Below are positions 22,300 through 29,184 of a stretch of 32,012 nt of DNA, piece after piece (within the stretch, counting starts at the first letter, position 1; every line of letters starts with the position of its first letter). The notes below the pieces were generated by a model. It was not told the DNA's origin. It was given only the letters and a program-made list of their open reading frames with translations, and ran no database searches. This DNA is from Bacillota bacterium. Its GTDB lineage: Bacteria; Bacillota_E; Sulfobacillia; Sulfobacillales; Sulfobacillaceae. The position numbers and the translations under genes were made by a program. Where the stretch lies: the NCBI GenBank assembly GCA_021802375.1, contig JAKAAL010000001.1:1-32012 (forward strand), written 5' to 3'.

Positions 22300-23209
22300 G
22301 CACTCGCATAATCGCCTCGGCCATGAGTCCGGCCACAGAACTTACATGAGTGCGCATCAAGGGATATTCCGAAGGAATGGTGTCGGTCACCAACACCTCC
22401 TTAATCACCGAATCGTTTAAAACCTCGACCGCGTTCCCCGAAAAGACCGGGTGGGTGCAAGCCGCATACACCGCTTGGGCTCCAAGGTCCATAATTGCTT
22501 GGGCTGCTTTGGCAATGGTCCCTCCGGTATCAATCATATCGTCCACAATGACCACCGTTTTATCTCGGACTTTACCGATGACGTTGACCACTTCGGACAC
22601 ATTTGGGGCCGGTCGCCTCTTATCGATGAATCCTAAGGGAGCTCCGAGATCTTTGGCCATCTTGCGCGCCCGGTAGACCCCTCCCGCATCGGGTGAAAAT
22701 ATCATGAGGTTATCGAGCTTTTTCGCGGAAATCGCTTCCGAAAGGATGCGACTGCCGTGCAAATTGTCCACCGGGATGTCGAAAAATCCTTGGATTTGGG
22801 GGGCGTGCAAGTCCATGGTCAAGACACGACGAGCCCCCGCGACCGTAATCAGGTTGGCCACCAATTTCGCGGATATGGGCTCTCGCCCCTGCTCTTTGCG
22901 GTCCTGCCGCGCATAGCCATAAAAGGGAACGACCGCCGTTACACGCCGTGCCGAAGCGCGCCTTGCGGCATCGATGAGTAAGAGGAGTTCCATCAGGTTG
23001 TCATTTACCGGACTCGACGTAGGCTGCACGATATAGACATCTGCGCCGCGCACATTCTCTAGGAGTCTGACCCTAATCTCCCCATTGGAAAATCGGCCGA
23101 CGTCGGCTTGCCCCACCATAATGCCCAGATGGGAGACAATCTTTTCGGCCAAGGGTCGATTCGCATTCCCTGTAAAGATCTTTAGTTCGCCTTCCCGTTC
23201 AAACCCCAT
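22265..23209 (-). CDS. prs: Ribose-phosphate pyrophosphokinase
   Basis: Makes PRPP from ribose 5-phosphate and ATP for nucleotide, histidine and tryptophan synthesis. The 314-aa protein is class I PRPP synthetase: GRFSNGEIRVRLLENVRGAD at the N-domain, the ATP-binding YARQDRK segment, the metal site VLTMDLHAPQIQGFFDIPVD, and the PRPP loop VVIVDDMIDTGGTI. The ATG is preceded by AAAGGGCGACTC. It lies between glmU and pth (50 bp and overlap) as in B. subtilis, though the ctc gene found between prs and pth there is absent. Confidence 0.97.
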   Translation of the reverse strand: MGFEREGELKIFTGNANRPLAEKIVSHLGIMVGQADVGRFSNGEIRVRLLENVRGADVYIVQPTSSPVNDNLMELLLLIDAARRASARRVTAVVPFYGYARQDRKEQGREPISAKLVANLITVAGARRVLTMDLHAPQIQGFFDIPVDNLHGSRILSEAISAKKLDNLMIFSPDAGGVYRARKMAKDLGAPLGFIDKRRPAPNVSEVVNVIGKVRDKTVVIVDDMIDTGGTIAKAAQAIMDLGAQAVYAACTHPVFSGNAVEVLNDSVIKEVLVTDTIPSEYPLMRTHVSSVAGLMAEAIMRVHEDLSVSKLFE

Positions 23210-23259
23210 GAGTCGCCCTTTGCCCCTTCCTGTCTCACTAAAAATGTCCCGACTCGGTG

Positions 23260-24648
23260 TTACGGACGATTCCCCCCGTCAGGTACCCGAGGTCTTCGTT
23301 TATGCGCCCATCCCGGTTTAACCTCTTGTCGCGACCGCGCGATGGCAAGCCCTCCGGGCGGAACGTTTTGCGTCACCGTGGATCCCGCCGCGACGTAGGC
23401 TCCTGCCCCAATTTCGACGGGAGCCACCAAGTTCACATTACATCCGATGAAGGCCTCATCCCCTATAAAGGTGGGATGTTTACTCTCCCCATCATAGTTC
23501 ACAATGACCGTACCCGCACCAATGTTAACGCGCCCGCCTATCGTGGCATCGCCTAAATAAGAATGGTGACCGGCCTTACTACCGATTCCCACTCGAGCGT
23601 TCTTCAATTCGACAAAGTTTCCAATCTTCACATTGTGGTCAAGATAAGTCCCTGCCCTTAAATGGCTAAAGGGTCCTACCCGACAACGGCTTGCGAGCGC
23701 ACTTTGCTCAATGACCGACCGATCAATCGTTACCCCATCACCGATGCGGCTGGCGACAATCGTCGTCATTGGGCCAATGTGGCATTCGCGCCCAATTTTG
23801 GTCTTGCCACGGAGAAATGTCATAGGATAAATCACCGTGTCCTGTCCGACTTCCACATCGGCGTCTACATATGTGGAAGCCGGATCGACAATCGTGACCC
23901 CCTGGTCAAAGAGACGATCCAGCGTGGTTTGGCGCAGGATGGCCTCGGCTTGAGACAGTTCACGTCGCGTATTGATCCCCATAACCAAAGACGATCGCGG
24001 ATAATAAAGAGTGCTCACCGATTCACCCATGGCCAACAACGATCCGAGCGCCTCGGGAAGATAGCGCTCTTCATCATGCCACGGCAGAGTTGGGAGCACC
24101 TTCTTTAGTAGATGGACATTCCATATCCCGATCCCAGTGTTTATTTCGGTGATAGCACGGACCGTGTCGTCGGCATCTTTATCTTCAATCACGTTTTGCA
24201 CATTGCCCGACTCATCCCGTACGATCCGTCCATAGCCTTTAGGGTCTTGCATCGTCGTGGTGACGATGGTGGCCGCCGCTCCCGACCCCCGATGATGCGC
24301 CACCAGGTCCGTGAGGAGCTCGTGGGGAATCAGAGGACAGTCCGCCACCAATACCACAATTTCGGTAACCTCCGCAGAAATCGCCTCAAGTGCCCTCATC
24401 ACCGCATCTCCGGTCCCTCGTAGTTCCGGTTGCGTGATGAATTCGGCCTTGCCTTCTAACAGTTCTTCCACGCGGTCACCTTGATATCCCACCACGACCA
24501 AGGATCGCCCGAGCCCTGCTTGCGTCGCAGCCCGCATCACATGCTCGACCAACGGGACTCCTCCGAGTTCATGTAAAGCCTTTGCTAGCCCCGAATGCAT
24601 CCGGGTCCCACGTCCCGCGGCCAAAATTACCGGCATCGTATCGTTCAT
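23260..24648 (-). CDS. glmU: Bifunctional GlmU: GlcN-1-P acetyltransferase / GlcNAc-1-P uridyltransferase
   Basis: Makes UDP-GlcNAc for peptidoglycan, cortex and teichoic acids. Residues 1-230 are the uridyltransferase domain with the signature LAAGRGTRMHSGLAKAL (Arg16, Lys23). Residues 250-450 form a left-handed beta-helix of hexapeptide repeats (acetyltransferase), with the acetyl-CoA region YLGDATIGGRVNIGAGTVIV and NYDG. Total 462 aa, normal. The frame is open 30 codons further, but ATG 24648 with GGGAGG 10 bases upstream gives the canonical start. The C-terminal tail KPGWAHKRRPRVPDGGNRP is basic and variable. It is the first gene of glmU-prs-pth-fin-mfd. Confidence 0.97.
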   Translation of the reverse strand: MNDTMPVILAAGRGTRMHSGLAKALHELGGVPLVEHVMRAATQAGLGRSLVVVGYQGDRVEELLEGKAEFITQPELRGTGDAVMRALEAISAEVTEIVVLVADCPLIPHELLTDLVAHHRGSGAAATIVTTTMQDPKGYGRIVRDESGNVQNVIEDKDADDTVRAITEINTGIGIWNVHLLKKVLPTLPWHDEERYLPEALGSLLAMGESVSTLYYPRSSLVMGINTRRELSQAEAILRQTTLDRLFDQGVTIVDPASTYVDADVEVGQDTVIYPMTFLRGKTKIGRECHIGPMTTIVASRIGDGVTIDRSVIEQSALASRCRVGPFSHLRAGTYLDHNVKIGNFVELKNARVGIGSKAGHHSYLGDATIGGRVNIGAGTVIVNYDGESKHPTFIGDEAFIGCNVNLVAPVEIGAGAYVAAGSTVTQNVPPGGLAIARSRQEVKPGWAHKRRPRVPDGGNRP

Positions 24649-24799
24649 CGTCGAACATCCTCCCGATCGCCTATCGTCTCGGGCACCACCCACCCGTAAT
24701 CCCTGGTTAGAATACCAAACTTTGGGCTGTACCGACAAACCAACGAGGGCTCAAAGCTTCGCCAAAATAGTGGGATGAGTATATCCAAACTCCTACTAG

Positions 24800-24980
24800 A
24801 CTTTTTTCGATCCGTCGGTGGTCCTAAGAGCCAATCCCCGAGACGACGTGGCTTTCGGGATTACCGACCTCACGCCAGAGGAAGCCAACGCCGAAAAATT
24901 GGCACCCCGTGCATGGCCCCTGGGGGATTGAGACATGGCTGCCCTGGGAGCGCGATATGGTCTACGATGAGGATCGGTAG
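24800..24980 (+). pseudogene. Possible gene remnant between glmU and spoVG
   Basis: A protein-like stretch without a start codon, in two frames. One frame reads FFDPSVVLRANPRDDVAFG, then ITDLTPEEANAEKLAPRAWP, and stops. A shifted frame continues GIETWLPWERDMVYDEDR and stops at 24980. Composition and continuity suggest a decayed small gene. I cannot name the family. It fills an otherwise empty gap of about 360 bp. Confidence 0.3.
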
Positions 24981-25010
24981 GCCGCCACCCGATCTTTACC
25001 CCCCAACGCC

Positions 25011-25051
25011 AAGAACGAGGGCTATCTCCGTTGGAGATAGCCCTCGTTCTT
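25011..25051. terminator. 19-bp perfect hairpin after spoVG
   Basis: Arms at 25011-25029 and 25033-25051 are perfectly complementary over 19 bp with a 3-base GTT loop. It is 16 bp past the spoVG stop on the minus strand. T content after the stem is low (TTCTT inside the arm), but the stem is strong and would act on both strands. Confidence 0.8.
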
Positions 25052-25067
25052 CCTCCCACCCTATCCC

Positions 25068-25322
25068 TTACCGTTCTCCCTGAAAGACCTCTAATACGGC
25101 TTTTTGAATACGTTCCCGGGCCTGTTGCGTGATTGGGTGAGCGACATCGCGAAATTCACCATCCGGAGTTTTTCGACTCGGCATGGCCACAAATAAACCC
25201 TTTAAGCCCTCGACTACCTTGACGTCATGGATCACAAATTCGCCATCGAGTGTGACCGAAGCCACAGCTTTCATTTTGCCGTCGGTGGTCATCCGGCGTA
25301 ATCTCACATCTGTAATTTCCAT
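25068..25322 (-). CDS. spoVG: Septation/sporulation regulator SpoVG
   Basis: Small nucleic-acid-binding regulator affecting asymmetric septation, cortex formation and, in several Firmicutes, RNA-level control. The 84-aa protein matches the family: [11 protein letters not shown], then [40 protein letters not shown] and HPI. ATG 25322 follows AAGGGGGATTCACC, and starts further upstream are not supported. It has its own leader (about 120 bp after ilvA) with a sigma-H-like promoter, and a 19-bp hairpin behind it, so it can be a single-gene unit. Confidence 0.96.
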   Translation of the reverse strand: MEITDVRLRRMTTDGKMKAVASVTLDGEFVIHDVKVVEGLKGLFVAMPSRKTPDGEFRDVAHPITQQARERIQKAVLEVFQGER

Positions 25323-25376
25323 GGTGAATCCCCCTTGCAAGCGAGTACGAGTCATCCCATCAGCTGGGTCTCAAAG

Positions 25377-25408
25377 AGTTCGCTATGGCGTGGCGAGATT
25401 CCTGTCAA
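25377..25408 (-). promoter_or_regulatory. Sigma-H-like promoter candidate for spoVG
   Basis: Minus-strand AGGAATC (25403-25397), 14-base spacer, CGAACT (25382-25377) resembles sigma-H promoters such as that of B. subtilis spoVG. A perfect TTGACA (25408-25403) overlaps the first element by one base, but no good -10 follows it. Confidence 0.4.
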
Positions 25409-25443
25409 TTGTCGAAATTTTTGGTATGAATGCCGTAATGCGA

Positions 25444-26661
25444 CTATTTTTGCACGTCGACGGTATAGCCTTCTTGCCGTAAGCAACTCAAAATTTCTTC
25501 GATATGCTCTTGATTGCGAGCTTCCACTACGACTTGAATGGACACTTCGGCCGGTGAAATTTCTGGATTCCAGCGTTCGTGTTCCACCCGGATAACGTTT
25601 GCTTGCAGGGCCGCGACGTGCGCCAATAGATTAGAGAGTTGCCCAGGCCGGTCGCCGACGACCGTTTTCAGGTGAACTTGCCGCCCCTCTTCCACTAACC
25701 CTTTTTCAATAATCCGATTCAATAAGGTCACATCAATATTACCGCCGCTAACCACGATCCCAATGGTTCCCAAAGACATCGGAATCTTATCCGAGAGCAA
25801 GGCCGCGAGCCCCACTGCACCGGCACCTTCGACCACGAGTTTGGACCGCTCTAAGAACAACAAAATGGCCCGCGAAATATCGTGTTCGCTCACCGTGACA
25901 ATGTCGTCAACGTAGCGCTGAATCAATGGAAACGTCATCTCACCAGGACGTTTGACCGCAATCCCATCCGCAATGGTGCGCACCGAGGGCGCGACCCGCA
26001 CCGCGCCTTCACGGCGAGACAAGGCCATGGACTGAGCGCCCTCAGCTTGTACCCCGATAATCTTCACTCCAGGATGACGAGCCTTGACGGCGAGCGCAAT
26101 CCCTGCGATTAACCCCCCACCCCCTACCGGCACCACGATCGCATCCACATTGGGCCGTTCATCGAGCATCTCTAGACCCACAGTGCCCTGGCCGGCGATA
26201 ATATCGGGATCGTCAAACGCAGGAATCATCACGCGACCGGATTCTTCCGCATGCTCCAATGCCGCCCGATACGCATCATCAAAGGTTTCACCAAATAGCC
26301 GCACCGTGGCGCCATATCCTCGCGTCGATTCAATTTTTGTGAGCGAAGCGCCCTGGGGCATAAAAATCAGGGCGGTAGTGCCGACTAATCGCGCCGCCAA
26401 AGCCACGCCTTGGGCATGGTTCCCTGCCGATGCCGCCACCACCCCACGCTTTAATTCTTCCGCACTCAAACGCCGTAGCCGATTATACGCACCACGAAGT
26501 TTAAACGACCCGGTCCTTTGTAAGTTTTCTAGCTTAAAGAGAACGCGACGTCCAAGCAAGTCATTGATATGTCCAGATTCTTGCAATGGCGTCGTAAACG
26601 TTACCCCCTGGAGGGCTTCTTGGGCTCTACGGACATCTTCCAGCTGAATCAGGTCACTCAT
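25444..26661 (-). CDS. ilvA: Threonine ammonia-lyase with C-terminal ACT domain
   Basis: PLP enzyme deaminating L-threonine to 2-oxobutanoate (first step to isoleucine), also acting on serine. PLP Lys54 is in RTGSFKLRGAYN, SAGNHAQGVA marks the substrate/cofactor loop, and GGGGLIAG binds the PLP phosphate. Residues from about 325 to 405 make one ACT domain (RPGQLSNLLAHVAAL). At 405 aa it is the medium-length TdcB/IlvA form, not the 510-aa two-ACT biosynthetic type, so biosynthetic or catabolic use is open. ATG with AGGAGGAGCCATACG. It lies 13 bp after purR and precedes spoVG, the place of yabJ in B. subtilis. Confidence 0.93.
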   Translation of the reverse strand: MSDLIQLEDVRRAQEALQGVTFTTPLQESGHINDLLGRRVLFKLENLQRTGSFKLRGAYNRLRRLSAEELKRGVVAASAGNHAQGVALAARLVGTTALIFMPQGASLTKIESTRGYGATVRLFGETFDDAYRAALEHAEESGRVMIPAFDDPDIIAGQGTVGLEMLDERPNVDAIVVPVGGGGLIAGIALAVKARHPGVKIIGVQAEGAQSMALSRREGAVRVAPSVRTIADGIAVKRPGEMTFPLIQRYVDDIVTVSEHDISRAILLFLERSKLVVEGAGAVGLAALLSDKIPMSLGTIGIVVSGGNIDVTLLNRIIEKGLVEEGRQVHLKTVVGDRPGQLSNLLAHVAALQANVIRVEHERWNPEISPAEVSIQVVVEARNQEHIEEILSCLRQEGYTVDVQK

Positions 26662-26674
26662 CGTATGGCTCCTC

Positions 26675-27505
26675 CTAATCCTGTACTTCCCCAGACTCAC
26701 AGAGCGACCGAGCCCATCCGCTAGGAATCGGCGCAGATTTCCCCGTGCCATCCCATTCTAAACAGCTTGAATATGGGCCCACCAATTTTTCCGACGGCTC
26801 CACGGTAGCAACTAAGACGCCCACACCACAGACCGTGGCATCAAATTCTAACAAGAGATCCTCGGCCGCTTTGGCGGTCCCTCCCGCTTTCATAAAATCG
26901 TCCACAAACAAGACCCGCCCACCGCGCACCGAGGTTCTCCGCGACAAAGACATGGACTGAATGCGATGGGACGATCCGGACAAGTAATTGATCGACAGCG
27001 ATGAGCCTTCCGATAGGCGATTATCCCGCCGTAACAACACCACTTCGCACCCGAGCGCCCCCGCACAGGCCATGGCCAAGGGGATTCCCTTAGTTTCTAC
27101 GGTGGCGACGAATTCAATGCCCACCTCACCAAATCGAGCCGCGAGGAGACGGGCCATCGGGTCGATCCAGCGCGGGTTAAAGAGTAGGTCGGTCATATAG
27201 AGAAATCCATCGGACATCATCCGATCTGGCTCACCGAGCTTTTGACACCAGAGCGTCAAGGCATCGGCTACGACCTCCCTTTCTATGGCGGGAACATAGC
27301 GAATGCCCCCCTGTACGCCGACTTGGGACTCGATCTTGCCTAATCCCTCGCGTTCCAAAGTTTCTTTAATCAGCAACAAATCTTCGCTCAATGTGGACTT
27401 AGCCACCTTCAAGTGGCGGCTCATCTCGGTCAGACTGGACAGGGATCGCGGGTGGGCCACGAGATATTGGGATAATAAGACAAGCCTACGCTGCCGATCT
27501 CCCAT
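26675..27505 (-). CDS. purR: Purine operon repressor PurR
   Basis: PRPP-responsive repressor of purine genes in Gram-positive bacteria. The N-terminal 75 residues form a winged helix (SRHLKVAKSTLSEDLLLIKE). The rest is a phosphoribosyltransferase-like effector domain with GIPLAMACAGALGCEVVLLR and the PRPP motif VLFVDDFMKAGGTAKAA, as in B. subtilis PurR. 276 aa. ATG 27505 is preferred: AGGAGGTG ends 9 bases upstream, and a GTG at 27517 merely overlaps that SD. It is followed by ilvA after 13 bp. Confidence 0.95.
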   Translation of the reverse strand: MGDRQRRLVLLSQYLVAHPRSLSSLTEMSRHLKVAKSTLSEDLLLIKETLEREGLGKIESQVGVQGGIRYVPAIEREVVADALTLWCQKLGEPDRMMSDGFLYMTDLLFNPRWIDPMARLLAARFGEVGIEFVATVETKGIPLAMACAGALGCEVVLLRRDNRLSEGSSLSINYLSGSSHRIQSMSLSRRTSVRGGRVLFVDDFMKAGGTAKAAEDLLLEFDATVCGVGVLVATVEPSEKLVGPYSSCLEWDGTGKSAPIPSGWARSLCESGEVQD

Positions 27506-27551
27506 GGATCCACTCACCTCCTCTCACCCATCGTATGTTACGGCGGTTCCA

Positions 27552-28316
27552 CTACACGCTCAGCACGGATTCCACCAGCGCTAGGTCTTGCGGTTTATCC
27601 ACGTCGACGCCCACCTCAGGATAGGGAAATATCAACGCACGTCCTTGAATATTCAAAAGTGACCCAACCCGCCGTTCCGCAGCTCGGATGCTCAAATTTC
27701 CTAAGATTAGACGAACCAGGGTCATAACCCCGATATCGCGCGCTAATCGGATCGGAGATTTTCTATGGTCGAGGAGAACTTTGATCTCATTTTGAATTTC
27801 TAAAAACTTGACGGGGTTAATCAAAAACATATTGCCCCCCGTAAAGGATCCGTCCCGGAGTTTGACATACGTTCGTTTGGTGTCCGGAAATTTATTCTGC
27901 GTCAACCCTTTTTCGATAATGGGATACACGACATCGACGCCAAGAGGGGCCTCATTCAAAAATTGGTCGATCATCCTAGAAGTCAATAGGGGCACATCGG
28001 ATGTCACCACCAGCACAGGTCCAGACAGAGACGGCAAAGCCTGTATCCCCGAGAGGAGATTGGCAATAATATCACCCTCAACGCGGGCTCCAATGGTCCC
28101 CGGACGCCGAATACTATCGGGTGCCACCAGAACGATGTCATCAATTCCTTCGGCCCCACCTAATGCATCCAAAACATAGTCCACCATCGGCCGCCCCGCC
28201 ACTTGGATCTCTGCCTCGTAGCGTTCCTCGGAAGAATTTTGCAACGCACCGCGGTTCTCTTGACCTGCTAACACAATACTCCTCACGATAATCTCGTCGT
28301 CTCCTTGTTCACTCAT
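27552..28316 (-). CDS. Nucleotidyltransferase-like protein (MobA/NTP-transferase fold), degenerate signature
   Basis: GT-A-fold NTP transferase homologue of 254 aa. The N-terminus begins IVLAG but then QENRGALQNSSEERYEAEI, so the usual GxGxRM nucleotide loop is missing. Later elements are kept: VAGRPMVDYVLDAL (sugar-nucleotide type), VLVVTSDVPLL (the metal-binding Asp), GGNMFLINP, and a closing PEVGVDVDKPQDLALVE. The family reads as a MobA-like protein found in Clostridia between ispE and purR; its substrate is unknown to me. Its ATG overlaps the last 8 bases of ispE, so translation is coupled. Confidence 0.75.
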   Translation of the reverse strand: MSEQGDDEIIVRSIVLAGQENRGALQNSSEERYEAEIQVAGRPMVDYVLDALGGAEGIDDIVLVAPDSIRRPGTIGARVEGDIIANLLSGIQALPSLSGPVLVVTSDVPLLTSRMIDQFLNEAPLGVDVVYPIIEKGLTQNKFPDTKRTYVKLRDGSFTGGNMFLINPVKFLEIQNEIKVLLDHRKSPIRLARDIGVMTLVRLILGNLSIRAAERRVGSLLNIQGRALIFPYPEVGVDVDKPQDLALVESVLSV

Positions 28317-29160
28317 TCATTGCACCCACTAAGTGGGTGGCTTGCGTCCACGGAATACCCTGATCCCGTAAACGCTTCGCATACCATGTCGCCCGTTCTG
28401 GGTCGAGGCCAATGCAATAATAAGTCCCGCCACTACCCGATAGATGACAGGACAAGTCGTCGAGCCAGCGCATCACATGTTCCTTAAAGTCTCGCAACGC
28501 CGGATAGGCCAACCAAGCGCCAGGTTCCAGGGCGTTGGGCCAGGCATCTACGAGCTCCCCTCGAGCCCAAGCCTGGACCAGACCGTCCATAGCATAATCG
28601 TTATGATTATCTATCAAGTCGTACATGTCGTAAACCATTTCCGTCGAAACCTCAAATCCCGGATTCAAGAGAAGCACCGTCTCCCCATGACGGTCTGGCA
28701 GTGGGGTGATTTGTTCCCCGTAACCACGAACCCGTGCCGCGCCCCCGCGGATGAAAAAAGGGACATCCATGCCGACCCGGGACGCCTTTTGTATATCGAT
28801 GGTTTCAGATGTCGCGCCCCATCGTATAATGGCTGCCGCATCGGAACTCCCTCCACCCAATCCGGCGCCGATGGGGATATTCTTTTCCAGGTGGACCCGA
28901 ATGTTTGGCACGTCAGCCCCTTGTTGCAGTAACCAATGATACGCCTTGGTCACGAGGTTGGATTTGGGGTCGATGTCATCGGCATCCGCGGCCAAGACCT
29001 CAAATTGCTCGGAAGATTCGATAGTGAGGACATCGTGGAGTGCGATCGTATGCATAACGGAATCAATCGGGTGGTACCCGTCTGCCGTTTTGGGTCCCAC
29101 CCAGAGACCAAGATTAATCTTCGCGGGCGCCCGTCGACAATGAATGCTGTTCCTGTTCAT
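28309..29160 (-). CDS. ispE: 4-diphosphocytidyl-2-C-methyl-D-erythritol kinase
   Basis: GHMP-family kinase of the MEP isoprenoid pathway, phosphorylating CDP-ME; it supplies undecaprenyl carriers and quinones. The N-terminal APAKINLGL motif (Lys14), the glycine-rich phosphate loop PIGAGLGGGSSDAAA (96-110) and the C-terminal LSGSGGTYY loop are all clear. 283 aa, normal. The ATG has no SD, but an extended -10 (TGA-TATACT) ends 6 bases before it, which would give a leaderless mRNA; alternatively it is read through from cphA, which ends 24 bp upstream. The next gene overlaps its stop by 8 bases. Confidence 0.95.
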   Translation of the reverse strand: MNRNSIHCRRAPAKINLGLWVGPKTADGYHPIDSVMHTIALHDVLTIESSEQFEVLAADADDIDPKSNLVTKAYHWLLQQGADVPNIRVHLEKNIPIGAGLGGGSSDAAAIIRWGATSETIDIQKASRVGMDVPFFIRGGAARVRGYGEQITPLPDRHGETVLLLNPGFEVSTEMVYDMYDLIDNHNDYAMDGLVQAWARGELVDAWPNALEPGAWLAYPALRDFKEHVMRWLDDLSCHLSGSGGTYYCIGLDPERATWYAKRLRDQGIPWTQATHLVGAMNE

Positions 29161-29166
29161 GTGATG

Positions 29167-29175
29167 AGTATATCA
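29167..29175 (-). promoter_or_regulatory. Extended -10 just before ispE (leaderless start candidate)
   Basis: TGA-TATACT on the minus strand, with six bases between the hexamer and the ispE ATG. Transcription would begin at or next to the A of ATG. No -35 is seen. Confidence 0.4.
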
Positions 29176-29184
29176 GACGTCAGG

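Noticed and set aside
24775..25083. 102-codon plus-strand open frame between glmU and spoVG
   Set aside because: It runs through the 19-bp hairpin into the antisense of spoVG; the protein-like signal is in other frames.
26084..26647. 187-codon open frame antisense to ilvA
   Set aside because: Shadow of ilvA, no SD or domain signature.
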